The notes beneath the pieces were generated by a model. The model made no database searches, had not been told where the DNA came from, and saw only the letters and a list, made by a program, of their open reading frames with translations. The position numbers and the translations under genes were made by a program. 24,485 nucleotides of DNA from Puniceicoccales bacterium. GTDB taxonomy: Bacteria > Verrucomicrobiota > Verrucomicrobiia > Opitutales > UBA9783. Below are positions 8,162 through 16,483 of the stretch, piece after piece. The stretch covers positions 1 to 24,485 of the forward strand of contig JAIRKR010000027.1 of NCBI GenBank assembly GCA_031260015.1, written 5' to 3'. Position 1 is the stretch's first letter. Each line of letters opens with the position of its first letter.

Positions 8162-9525
8162 TTTCCAATGCAAAAGCGAGAAAAAATCCGATCCAGTATT
8201 TGCTCATAATCTACCCTCCCCACAACTTGTTCCATGGCATGTAAGGCAGCTTTTAATTCTGCAGCCAAACAATCTTCGAACCCTTGCGTTTGAAATAAAT
8301 GGATCGCTTTTTTTATCGCAATTTGCGCTTCCATTAAACTTTCGGCGTGACGCTCATTGACCATAAATGCGGTCTGAGAAAAATCTCTATAACGTTGGTC
8401 CAAAAAACTCTTTATGAAGGTTTGAACCTTATTGAACGCTTCAACATCCTCTTTGAGACTGAGAGAGCAATACGGATACCGTTTTAAATAAGAAGAAAAA
8501 TCAACATCTGCACACGGCAAATCAGCTTTGTTGATCAATGCTAATGTTTTTGACGGATCCAATAATTGGATAAAACGCTGCTCAGAATGTGGCATCGGTT
8601 GAGATTGATCCAACACCCACAGGATGAGATCCGCTTTTTCCAATTGTTCCAAGCTTCTTTGAATACCTTCGTGCTCCAACGCATCGCAAGAAATATGAAT
8701 ACCGGCCGTATCCACGAGGCGTAATCCATAAGACTCCAGCTGAACATATTCCGTAATAAAATCCCTTGTCGTTCCAGGCATAGGACTAACAATGGCCCTA
8801 TCGTGGCCCAACAAAGTATTTAGTAAAGTACTTTTACCCACATTGGGAGCTCCCACAATAACGGTTGTAATGCCATTTTGTAAGCTTTGATAATGCGCAT
8901 GGGTATGCACAAGTTTCTCAACTTCTTCCGATAAGGCACGCAATTCGTTGAAGTAGGCACGTCGATTTGCTTCCGGCAAATCTTCTTCGGGAAAATCCAA
9001 ATAAGCTTCGATCCAGGCAATCTGTTCCATTAAAATGATGACCCACCGATCTATTTTTTGACTCAAGACCCCCAACAATTGGTTACGCGCCATTGCAAGT
9101 GCTTGTTGCGACTTGGCGTGTATCAAATCGGCAACGGCTTCTGCTTGGCAAAGATCTAAAACACCATTCGTAAAAGCTCTGCGCGTAAATTCTCCGGGAT
9201 TTGCTTGGCGACACCCGCGCTGAGTGCAGTCTCTAATTACCTGCCTGAGTATAAGCGGATTCCCGTGACAAGAAATTTCTAAAGTAGCTTCACCCGTAAA
9301 GGACGCATGAGGTGCAAAATAGACAAACGTCACATCATCCAACAACAAACCTTCTAACGTTTGATAAGATCCCACATAATTGTGCCTTGGAACAATGACG
9401 GATCGCCCAAAGATGGATTTTGTTAAATGGAGACAATCAGATCCACTCAAACGTACAACCCCTATACCCGATTCGCCCCAGGGGGTGGATAAAGCCACGA
9501 TCGTATCTTCCTGCACATCCATCAT
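8158..9525 (-). CDS. mnmE: tRNA modification GTPase MnmE
   Basis: MnmE (TrmE) is the GTPase half of the MnmE-MnmG complex. The N-terminal tetrahydrofolate-binding domain begins with DTIVALSTPWGESGIGVVRLSG. The central helical domain holds PGEFTRRAFTNGVLDLCQAEAV. The embedded G domain has G1 GAPNVGKST (around residue 225), GTTRD, DTAG and NKAD. The protein ends with the family's C-terminal FCIGK, whose Cys is needed for activity. At about 455 residues it has the usual length. The frame starts TTG-ATG-ATG and I take the first ATG (9525); the next one (9522) is equally possible. It overlaps mnmG by four bases and follows lpxA by 54 bases. Confidence 0.96.
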   Translation of the reverse strand: MMDVQEDTIVALSTPWGESGIGVVRLSGSDCLHLTKSIFGRSVIVPRHNYVGSYQTLEGLLLDDVTFVYFAPHASFTGEATLEISCHGNPLILRQVIRDCTQRGCRQANPGEFTRRAFTNGVLDLCQAEAVADLIHAKSQQALAMARNQLLGVLSQKIDRWVIILMEQIAWIEAYLDFPEEDLPEANRRAYFNELRALSEEVEKLVHTHAHYQSLQNGITTVIVGAPNVGKSTLLNTLLGHDRAIVSPMPGTTRDFITEYVQLESYGLRLVDTAGIHISCDALEHEGIQRSLEQLEKADLILWVLDQSQPMPHSEQRFIQLLDPSKTLALINKADLPCADVDFSSYLKRYPYCSLSLKEDVEAFNKVQTFIKSFLDQRYRDFSQTAFMVNERHAESLMEAQIAIKKAIHLFQTQGFEDCLAAELKAALHAMEQVVGRVDYEQILDRIFSRFCIGK

Positions 9526-9579
9526 CAATGAAAATAATCATACAAGGATAAAATGCGGTCAACTTCAAGTACAATTGTG

Positions 9580-10359
9580 CTAGACAAGCCCTCGCGTCGA
9601 TGGCGTATGTACGAAATGAAAGATCAATTTTTCAATGACTTGAAATTGCGCTATCATCGAGTCGTTGGCAATAGCCTCCATTGCTTGAGAACGATTTAAA
9701 TTCGATCCGTATAGGTATTTAAAAATCTTTTTTACGACAGCGCACTCTTGTTCCGAAAAACCGTTACGCAACATACCTATCCTATTAAATGTTTTTGCGA
9801 CGGCGGGAACCCCACAGGCTAACATAAAAGGGGGAATATCCTTTTTTAAAAAAGAATGCCCTCCCAGCATGGCGTAATCTCCGACCCTACAAAACTGATG
9901 AATGGATGTATTTCCACCGATGTTGGCGTAATGACCGATACTAACGTGTCCACCCATCGCAACTTGGGCACTGATGATGGCATGATCTTTTACAATACAA
10001 TCGTGGCCGATGTGTGCAAATGCCAAAACGTAATTGTGGCTACCAAGGGTGGTTGCTTGCCCATCTTGCGTGGACGTATGAATGGACACGTACTCTCTAA
10101 AAACATTGTCATCGCCAATTTTTAAATGACAAACTCCACCTTTATGCTTCAAATCGTGGGTTTTGGCACCCAAATAACAGTAGGGATGCACATAATTATT
10201 TTGACCCATTTCGGTATATCCATCGATGGTTGCGTGATGTTCAACAGTACAATGCTTGCCCAAAATAACGTGCGGACCTATAAAGGCGTAAGGGCCCACC
10301 ACGACATCATCTTGCAATTGAGCCTTGGGATGAACAATGGCTGTTGGATGGATTTGCAT
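9580..10359 (-). CDS. lpxA: UDP-N-acetylglucosamine acyltransferase
   Basis: LpxA carries out the first step of lipid A synthesis, moving a hydroxyacyl chain from ACP to UDP-GlcNAc. The 259-residue protein is built of left-handed beta-helix hexapeptide repeats from residue 1 to about 190, followed by a helical C-terminal region. The active-site motif AHIGHDC contains the catalytic His (E. coli His125), and HQFCRVGDYAMLGG matches the substrate-binding coil. Its length is close to the 262 of E. coli. It follows lpxC-fabZ by six bases, so the two are almost certainly co-transcribed. The presence of this gene argues for a lipid A-containing outer membrane. Confidence 0.96.
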   Translation of the reverse strand: MQIHPTAIVHPKAQLQDDVVVGPYAFIGPHVILGKHCTVEHHATIDGYTEMGQNNYVHPYCYLGAKTHDLKHKGGVCHLKIGDDNVFREYVSIHTSTQDGQATTLGSHNYVLAFAHIGHDCIVKDHAIISAQVAMGGHVSIGHYANIGGNTSIHQFCRVGDYAMLGGHSFLKKDIPPFMLACGVPAVAKTFNRIGMLRNGFSEQECAVVKKIFKYLYGSNLNRSQAMEAIANDSMIAQFQVIEKLIFHFVHTPSTRGLV

Positions 10360-10365
10360 CGCACA

Positions 10366-11673
10366 TTACGATTGATTTTGAGAAATCATAAACATTAATT
10401 CAGCCGAAGACACCACCTTATCATTTACAAAACACTGGCCTTCGGCAATTCCAATCCGATTGTTCTTGATTTTTAACAATTGTACCTCGATCAACATTTG
10501 ATCCCCCGGCTGAACAACACTGCGAAATTTCACCTTGTCGGCACTCATGAGAAATGCCTTTGCATTTTTATTTTCTTGTCCCAATTGATATCCCATCAAA
10601 ATACCTGCCGCCTGCGCCATTGCTTCCAACTGAAGTACTCCAGGCATGATGGGATTTCCGGGGAAATGTCCTACGAAATAAGGTTCATTGGCGGTTACAT
10701 TTTTAATGGCGCGCAGAGCATTTTCTTCAATGCTAACAATGCGATCCACTAGAATAAAAGGATAACGGTGCGGTAAATGCCTTAAAATGCCTTGAATGTC
10801 TAAAACTGCATCCGTATAAACGGGAAATTCACTTAAATTTTCCTGATAAAATTGTTCCAGGATAGCCTTACACAACCTTACATTTAAGGCGTGCCCCGTT
10901 TTAATGGCAATAACGTGACCTTTTATGGGACGGCCTAGGAGTGCCAAATCACCTACAATATCTAAGATTTTGTGCCTCACGAATTCATCCACAAAACGCA
11001 AAGGCCCATTCGAAAGAATTTTATCTCCCTTAATGACAATGGCACAATCGAGACTTCCGCCTTTTATTTTGCCAAGCTTCAATAAGGGTTCAACGTCTTC
11101 ATATAAGGTGAATGTACGTGCATCTGCAATTTCATGCACATATGCCTCGGGATCAATCGTTAAAGTCAAATGCTGTACGTGTACACCTCTGCTATCCGCA
11201 GATGTGCACGTTATTTGAAATGTTTCACTGGGTAGAATCAAAATAGAACGGTCCTCTTGGACGAAAGAAATAGGTTCCGTAATTTCTACAAACGTCTTCT
11301 CGGACAATTGCAATTCAAATCCTACCTCCTGTAACCTTTCAACCCAGAATTTTGCAGAACCATCCAAAATGGGCACTTCGCCTCCATCGATTTCAATCCG
11401 TACATTATCTATCTCCGATCCGTATAACGCACTCAGCAAATGCTCTACGGTATGTATTTTAACACCCTCCTTAGACAGTGTTGTTCCGCGGACCACCTCC
11501 TCGACGTACTGCACAAGCGCTGGAATTTCACACGGATGCCCACGCACGTCCGTTCTCTGAAAAACAATGCCCGTATTTTCCGGAGCTGGTTTCACGGTAA
11601 CGCGCACCGACTGTCCCGTGTGTAATCCTTGTCCAGAAACTTCAAATTGCCCTTTCAGCGTCTTCTGCTGCAT
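10366..11673 (-). CDS. lpxC-fabZ: LpxC-FabZ fusion: UDP-3-O-acyl-GlcNAc deacetylase / 3-hydroxyacyl-ACP dehydratase
   Basis: One frame encodes two enzymes. The first part (about residues 1-290) is the zinc deacetylase LpxC, the committed step of lipid A synthesis. It has the start GQGLHTG, the TVEHLLSA active-site stretch, the FVRHKILDIVGDLALLG zinc site and KTGHALN. The second part (about 300-435) is FabZ, the fatty acid dehydratase, with LPHRYPFILVDR and the catalytic GHFPGNPIMPGVLQLEAMAQ. Both sets of key residues look intact. The fusion is known in Bacteroidota and, to my knowledge, in Verrucomicrobiota and relatives; Chlamydia keeps the genes separate. I choose ATG 11673 over the TTG at 11721 because the LpxC family starts close to that point. 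It leads the run lpxC-fabZ, lpxA, mnmE, mnmG. Confidence 0.95.
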   Translation of the reverse strand: MQQKTLKGQFEVSGQGLHTGQSVRVTVKPAPENTGIVFQRTDVRGHPCEIPALVQYVEEVVRGTTLSKEGVKIHTVEHLLSALYGSEIDNVRIEIDGGEVPILDGSAKFWVERLQEVGFELQLSEKTFVEITEPISFVQEDRSILILPSETFQITCTSADSRGVHVQHLTLTIDPEAYVHEIADARTFTLYEDVEPLLKLGKIKGGSLDCAIVIKGDKILSNGPLRFVDEFVRHKILDIVGDLALLGRPIKGHVIAIKTGHALNVRLCKAILEQFYQENLSEFPVYTDAVLDIQGILRHLPHRYPFILVDRIVSIEENALRAIKNVTANEPYFVGHFPGNPIMPGVLQLEAMAQAAGILMGYQLGQENKNAKAFLMSADKVKFRSVVQPGDQMLIEVQLLKIKNNRIGIAEGQCFVNDKVVSSAELMFMISQNQS

Positions 11674-11969
11674 GGCAGTATTTAGTACACACTCGCCTAA
11701 ATTTGTCAAACGATCTGTCAACGGAAATTCACAGGTACGGCTTGAGATCTAGGGTTCAGTATGCTTGATTTGTTTCGCCATCCAACATGCGCACACGTAC
11801 AGTTTTATGTGCCATCATTTTTTATGAGTAAACGAACAATCCTCTATCCGTTGGGAGAACAAAAGCGCAGCGATTTTAACCAGGATACTCTAATACCGCA
11901 CAAGGTAAGAATAGTATTTTAAATGCAACGCTCCCGAGCTATATCTTCCCAGAAACAGCCACTTTTACT

Positions 11970-12046
11970 TGGTAGACGGTGCAGGACTCGAACCTGCGAC
12001 CCACTGGGTGTAAACCAGTAGCTCTAACCAACTGAGCTAACCGTCC
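11970..12046 (-). tRNA. tRNA-Val (anticodon TAC)
   Basis: The 77-base sequence folds as a full cloverleaf on the minus strand: a 7-bp acceptor with one G-U pair, a 4-bp D stem, a 5-bp anticodon stem ACTGG/CCAGT, a 5-base variable loop, and a 5-bp T stem GCAGG/CCTGC with a TTCGAGT loop. The anticodon TAC is at 12010-12012. The 3' CCA is encoded in the DNA (11970-11972). It lies downstream of the decarboxylase gene on the same strand. Confidence 0.96.
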
Positions 12047-12114
12047 AAAACAAACCTTCCACAGAGAATCGCATTTTTCCCATAAGTGCAAGACTTTTTT
12101 ATGCGAATAACCCT

Positions 12115-13164
12115 TCACCGATGATTCTGTTGCAACAACATGGCATCGCGATCCGTACCATTTAAATGATAATCTAGGGTAATACGAATGGCATCTTTTA
12201 AATTTACCTTCGGTTGCCAGTGAAGCTTTTCCTGAGCTTCTTTGATCACGGGCACTCGCCTTTCCACGTCCTGATACGCAATACCGTAATGCTCATCCGA
12301 TGTAACAGATTTAATCTGGATATGGGCCGCCCACTTTGGATCGAATTCACTCACAACGTCCACAATGATGCGTGCAAGCTGTGCAACGGAATAGTTCTCA
12401 TGCGGATTGCCAATGTTAAAAATGCCTCGACTGGCACAATGCTCCTTATTTTCAATGATTTTTAGCAGGCAATCAATCCCGTCTTCAATAAACGTAAAAC
12501 AGCGCGTTTGCTGGCCCCCATTTACGAGCTCAATCGGTTTCTTTTGTAAAATATTGTGCAAAAATTGTGTAACCACACGTGACCCCGCCTCATTTCGAAT
12601 ATCATCCAACTTAGGTCCTACAAAATTAAAAGGTCGAAATAAAGTGTAATCTAGATCTTTTTGAAACCCGTAAGCGTAGATGATACGGTCCATAAGTTGC
12701 TTGCTGCAAGCGTATATCCATCGTTGTTTATCCACGGGGCCCAACACGCACGACGTACTATATTCATCAAATGCTGCATCCGAAGCCATCCCGTAAACTT
12801 CCGAAGTGGATGGGAAAATCACACGCTTGTTGTATTTAACGCACCAACGTACCACTTTTAAGTTAGCTTCAAAATCAAGTTCAAAGACACCCAACGGATT
12901 TGTAACGTAAACTCCCGGTGTCGCAATGGCCACCAACGGAAGTACAACGTCACACTTTTTAACCAAATATTCAATCGCTTCATTGTGAATGGTTAAATCT
13001 AGCTCTTGAAAATGAAATCGGCCATGATTTGAACAAGGCATTAATTTGTGCGTTTCTAGATCAACGCCGTATACTTCAAAGTCTGTTTTGGCCAACAGGT
13101 GGGCACACAAAGAACTGCCAATAAAACCGTTCGCCCCTAAAACTAAAATTTTCTTCGCTTTCAC
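12115..13164 (-). CDS. Stand-alone ArnA-type UDP-glucuronate decarboxylase (UDP-4-keto-pentose / UDP-xylose synthase)
   Basis: This 349-residue protein is a short-chain dehydrogenase of the extended type and closely resembles the C-terminal half of E. coli ArnA, which oxidises and decarboxylates UDP-glucuronate to UDP-4-keto-pentose. The NAD motif GANGFIG is at residues 10-16. The shared blocks CDVVLPLVAIATP, FPSTSEVYGM (Thr120-Ser121-Glu122, matching ArnA 432-434) and YACSK (Tyr151, Lys155) are present, as is the Arg of QTRCFT (about 221). The ArnA formyltransferase half is absent. Free-standing forms are known, for example in Ralstonia, and can also release UDP-xylose. It probably supplies an activated pentose for lipopolysaccharide or another glycan. 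The start codon is GTG, and the gene sits between two tRNA genes. Confidence 0.85.
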   Translation of the reverse strand: MKAKKILVLGANGFIGSSLCAHLLAKTDFEVYGVDLETHKLMPCSNHGRFHFQELDLTIHNEAIEYLVKKCDVVLPLVAIATPGVYVTNPLGVFELDFEANLKVVRWCVKYNKRVIFPSTSEVYGMASDAAFDEYSTSCVLGPVDKQRWIYACSKQLMDRIIYAYGFQKDLDYTLFRPFNFVGPKLDDIRNEAGSRVVTQFLHNILQKKPIELVNGGQQTRCFTFIEDGIDCLLKIIENKEHCASRGIFNIGNPHENYSVAQLARIIVDVVSEFDPKWAAHIQIKSVTSDEHYGIAYQDVERRVPVIKEAQEKLHWQPKVNLKDAIRITLDYHLNGTDRDAMLLQQNHR

Positions 13165-13190
13165 TTGTTTAATGTAGTAAAAATATCTTA

Positions 13191-13278
13191 TGGCGGAAGG
13201 AGGGGGATTCGAACCCTCGAAACCTTACGGTTTAACGGTTTTCAAGACCGTCGCAATCGCCCACTCTGCCATCCTTCC
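13191..13278 (-). tRNA. tRNA-Ser (anticodon TGA)
   Basis: An 88-base class II tRNA is on the minus strand: acceptor GGAAGGA/TCCTTCC, a D arm with AGTGGGCG, anticodon stem ACGGT/ACCGT with loop CTTGAAA (anticodon TGA at 13242-13244), a long variable arm with an AAACC/GGTTT stem, T stem GAGGG/CCCCC including a G-U or mismatch, and loop TTCGAAT. The discriminator is G and CCA is encoded (13191-13193). It lies 27 bases upstream of the decarboxylase gene. Confidence 0.96.
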
Positions 13279-13287
13279 GCAACCCGC

Positions 13288-13668
13288 TCAATCATCAAAG
13301 CCTGGATTCGAGTGCCAAGTCAATTGTAAAATGGATTCAAATCGCTGCCATCCGCTACATAATTTAAGTGGACGAAAATACTCCCAAAATGTCGAAATAA
13401 TTTTCACAGAAGGTCGGTTTCCTTGCAATGTTTTTGATGTGTGAGAAATCTCCATAAAATGAGTTACTCGCCGATGCATCGAATGCCACAGATGGAAGCA
13501 CAATGCCGCCAACACTGATCGTCCCCTATTTCCCATAATAAATATTCTTTCAATTTTCTCATACATAACCCCCCCTAGACTCAACGTTTCACCCATTACA
13601 AAAGCCTTTTGAGCTGCTGTTCGTTTCACACATATCGCTTTCAATTGCGCTCCCAAATCTTCCATCAT
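13288..13668 (-). CDS. Small protein, possibly DUF721/DciA-like
   Basis: The ORF encodes about 125 residues between transaldolase and tRNA-Ser, on the strand of its neighbours. The C-terminal half (about 55-115) loosely follows the DUF721 pattern: a Leu-Trp early in the domain, a His and a Gly in the middle, then an alternating hydrophobic strand with an aromatic Trp and a closing helix. DUF721 proteins of the DciA type load the replicative helicase in many bacteria that lack DnaC. The match is weak and by eye. The gene crosses a run of seven G on its coding strand (13569-13575), a place where frame errors or slippage could occur. It may also be a decaying or spurious ORF. Confidence 0.4.
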   Translation of the reverse strand: MMEDLGAQLKAICVKRTAAQKAFVMGETLSLGGVMYEKIERIFIMGNRGRSVLAALCFHLWHSMHRRVTHFMEISHTSKTLQGNRPSVKIISTFWEYFRPLKLCSGWQRFESILQLTWHSNPGFDD

Positions 13669-13739
13669 TGTGCAAACGTGTTGTATAAAAATCTTTCATT
13701 CAACATTTACCTATTTTCATCCCAATTTAACACCGAAAA

Positions 13740-14699
13740 TCACCGTTTCCTTTCCAAAAAATGCAGCAAAATTTCTTCCAAGTTCTGCGTGTCTCTGGCA
13801 AATAGACGAATGCCTTCTGCCAATTTTTCGGTTGCCATGGGATCCTCGTTCAGTTGCCAGCGGAAGGATTTTTCGGTGACCGGATGTTCTGGTATCGTTG
13901 ATTTTTCGACCTGGGTGGCCTGCAATTGAGGAGCAATTGGCCCTGTGTTCGCCTCCAATTGGGCCAGTAATTTGGGTGCAATGGTTAAACGGTCACAACC
14001 CGCCAGTGCAATGATCTGTTCTACGGTACGAAAACTGGCTCCCATGATTTCGGTTTTGTAGCGGTATTGTTTCAAATAATTGTAAATGGATTTTACCGAA
14101 CGAACGCCCGGATCTTCTTCGCCGGCAACCCATAAATTGCGGGCACTGTACCAATCAAAAATTCTACCCACAAAAGGTGATATGAGTGTCACTCCAGCTT
14201 CCGCACAAGCAATCGCCTGCACACGACTAAAGATTAAGGTAAGGTTGCAGGAAATCCCTTCTCTTTCGAGCACTTCAGCCGCTTTAATTCCCTCCCAAGT
14301 AGCTGCAATTTTCATCAACACTCTACCGCTTGGAATTGCGTACGCCCTGTACAAATCTCGCAAACGGTACGCCTGCGCCAGGGTGGATGCCACATCGAAT
14401 GAACATCGAACGTCTACCTCTGTGGAAACGCGCCCGGGGATAATGTCCAAAATCTTTTTTCCCACGGTTACCAAAACGCACTCTAAAAATTCTTGCAATG
14501 ATGGATTACGACGGTGGTTGCTTTTGAAAAAACCGTAAGCTTCTTGTAAATAATGATCGCAATCCGGTTTTTGAAAAAGTTTCCAAATAAGGCTTGGGTT
14601 TGTCGTCGCCTCATCCGGCTGAAAACGTTGCATTTCCATCCAATCACCCGTATCGGCAACCACCTTTGTCCACCGTTTTAAGCTCTCCAATTGATTCAT
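13740..14699 (-). CDS. tal: Transaldolase
   Basis: Transaldolase moves a dihydroxyacetone unit between sugar phosphates in the non-oxidative pentose phosphate pathway. The 319-residue product follows TalB throughout: VVADTGDW with Asp16, DEATTNPSLI, PGRVSTEVD with Glu94, the Schiff-base lysine Lys130 in VLMKIAATWEGIKAAE, CNLTLIFS, ISPFVGRIFDWY, EDPGV and MGASFR. All core catalytic residues are retained. Its length matches the classical TalB subfamily (317 in E. coli). The ATG at 14699 aligns with the family start. No ribosome binding site is visible. The 288-base gap upstream, up to holB, is AT-rich with no gene I can support. Confidence 0.96.
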   Translation of the reverse strand: MNQLESLKRWTKVVADTGDWMEMQRFQPDEATTNPSLIWKLFQKPDCDHYLQEAYGFFKSNHRRNPSLQEFLECVLVTVGKKILDIIPGRVSTEVDVRCSFDVASTLAQAYRLRDLYRAYAIPSGRVLMKIAATWEGIKAAEVLEREGISCNLTLIFSRVQAIACAEAGVTLISPFVGRIFDWYSARNLWVAGEEDPGVRSVKSIYNYLKQYRYKTEIMGASFRTVEQIIALAGCDRLTIAPKLLAQLEANTGPIAPQLQATQVEKSTIPEHPVTEKSFRWQLNEDPMATEKLAEGIRLFARDTQNLEEILLHFLERKR

Positions 14700-14987
14700 A
14701 AAAATACAGATTTACACCCACATACCTCACGATTATGAGTTGTACGCACAATAGTTGTTTTCTCCTTTGTCATATTTAATTTTAATTGATACTCGATGAA
14801 AATAAAACAATTACACCGCTTTCATAAAATCAGCCGAATAGGGTTACTCTTTGCCAACAAATGTGCCAATTAATGTGCAAGGCATTTCAATAATTTACGC
14901 TTCAATCTTTGCAAAAGACAAGCATGATTCATTTAAACCGTCGTAAAATCCGAGAAAAGTTTTTGACTTAAACGCATTCATTTCAAC

Positions 14988-15833
14988 TTAAATTTCATGC
15001 TGTGAACACAATTTTAATAGAAACGCCTCAAGTGCACTTGCGGCACTTAAATTTGCTTCCGTCAGCTCGAAAACTTTTTCTAAGTTCTGAATCCACCGAG
15101 GGTACAAGTACATCTTTTCTAAAACTTGATTGCGTCTAAAAATTTCGCCCAAAGATTCTTCCATTGCCAGAAAAAATTGCTGCACACACCGTTTTTCAAT
15201 ACCTGATTTTACGGCTAGCACTTCTTCCGAATTTAAGTATTCACTCTCGGAAAGTGGCATTTGCTGCGTTTCGACTTCGATGTAAGATTGAAAATGGTAC
15301 AGCAATCCGTAAATCTGCATTAAAGATATTTCGTTACCTTGCAAATATTGTTCAACGCAACGCTTAAACGTTTGCATCCACGATTGGACTTCGTCGCATG
15401 GAGGATGGGTAACGCTTACGGGAATTGAAATCCACCAGCAACGACTCCTCAATGTGGGTAACAAATCGTAAGGGCGCGTTGTTAGTAAAAATAAAGACGT
15501 ATCCAACGGAGGTTCTTCCAAAGTCTTCAAAAAAGCATTTGCCGCTGCTCTCGGCAGGCGATCTGCCTCATAAATGACAAAAACTTTACGATCGGCTCGA
15601 TGCGGTGAATTAAACACGTTTCGGCTAAGTTCTCTGATCGCATCCACGCTAATTTGACGCATTCTATTGATGGGACGTACGCAAAAATAATCGGGATGAC
15701 TTTCAACAACTTCCGTTGAACATTGCAGCAATCGAGCTGACCAACGCAAAAGGAACTGTTGGGCAGCATCCACTGTTGCGCTTGTCAATAAAACACTCTG
15801 GGGGACACGTTCTAAAAAAACATCCAAATCCAT
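14988..15833 (-). CDS. holB: DNA polymerase III delta-prime subunit
   Basis: Delta-prime is the non-catalytic ATPase-fold subunit of the clamp loader. The 281-residue product has the HPDYF motif, the IRELSRNVF segment, KVFVIYEADRLPRAAANAFLKTLEEPP and the TLRSRC arginine-finger motif, all typical of HolB. The N-terminal P-loop and the zinc-binding cysteines are not visible. Delta-prime does not hydrolyse ATP, so the loss of the P-loop is acceptable. I start it at ATG 15833, which overlaps the tmk stop as TAATG. The longer frame would begin with TTG inside tmk. The tmk-holB pairing is conserved in many bacteria and supports both calls. Confidence 0.9.
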   Translation of the reverse strand: MDLDVFLERVPQSVLLTSATVDAAQQFLLRWSARLLQCSTEVVESHPDYFCVRPINRMRQISVDAIRELSRNVFNSPHRADRKVFVIYEADRLPRAAANAFLKTLEEPPLDTSLFLLTTRPYDLLPTLRSRCWWISIPVSVTHPPCDEVQSWMQTFKRCVEQYLQGNEISLMQIYGLLYHFQSYIEVETQQMPLSESEYLNSEEVLAVKSGIEKRCVQQFFLAMEESLGEIFRRNQVLEKMYLYPRWIQNLEKVFELTEANLSAASALEAFLLKLCSQHEI

Positions 15834-16474
15834 TATTTTAGCAAAAATCGAGTCTTTACAATATCCCAAATTCGTTGGGAAAGTTCTTTAACTCCCAATA
15901 AACCATCGACGAGGACAAAACGCTCTGGATAGCGCTGGGCAAGGCACAAATAGCCTTCTTGCACCTTTTTATAAAATTCAATGCTTTCCTTTTCTATTCT
16001 ATCACACTTGCCTGCTTTTCGTCTTTGTACGCGTAAAAAACTTTCATCGGCCGAAATATTAATGACAATCGTCAAGTCGGGCATCAATTCACCCACCGCA
16101 AAGGCATTGACTGCACGTACAGTTTCACTTGCCAATCGACGGGCTACCCCCTGATAAACGGTCGTAGAATCCAAAAATCGATCGCACAGAATGATTTTTC
16201 CCTCCTTTAAAGATGGGCCAATAACTTCACGGACCAATTGAGCCCGGCTTGCCGCAAAAAGTAACAATTCTGTCTCGGGAAACATGTTATCAGCACCGGC
16301 AGATTCAATTAACAGGTGCCTCACCCGTTCGCCAATCTCGGTACCTCCAGGTTCACGTGTTGCCACAACCGACCTGTTTGCTTTTTGTAAATATTCCGAT
16401 AAAAGATTAATCTGCGTCGTTTTACCACAACCTTCACAACCTTCAAACGTAATAAAAATGCCTTTTCCTTTCAT
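15833..16474 (-). CDS. tmk: Thymidylate kinase
   Basis: This enzyme phosphorylates dTMP to dTDP with ATP. The 213-residue protein starts with ITFEGCEGCGKTTQ (P-loop at residues 12-20), then has TREPGGTEIGERVR, the DRFLDSTTVYQG motif and the lid region with RRKAGKCDRIE. All functional motifs and the length are standard. It follows the PfkB-family kinase gene by nine bases and overlaps holB by one base, so all three are probably one transcript. Confidence 0.96.
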   Translation of the reverse strand: MKGKGIFITFEGCEGCGKTTQINLLSEYLQKANRSVVATREPGGTEIGERVRHLLIESAGADNMFPETELLLFAASRAQLVREVIGPSLKEGKIILCDRFLDSTTVYQGVARRLASETVRAVNAFAVGELMPDLTIVINISADESFLRVQRRKAGKCDRIEKESIEFYKKVQEGYLCLAQRYPERFVLVDGLLGVKELSQRIWDIVKTRFLLK

Positions 16475-16483
16475 ACGCTACGC

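Noticed and set aside
11674..11721. A longer LpxC start at TTG 11721
   Set aside because: The extra 16 residues precede the point where LpxC proteins normally begin, and an ATG is available at 11673.
11970..13278. An integrated element bounded by the two tRNA genes
   Set aside because: There is no integrase, no direct repeat of a tRNA 3' end, and the gene between them is an ordinary metabolic enzyme.
14086..14538. A 150-codon + frame opposite the transaldolase gene
   Set aside because: It is antisense to a clear tal gene and looks like its shadow.
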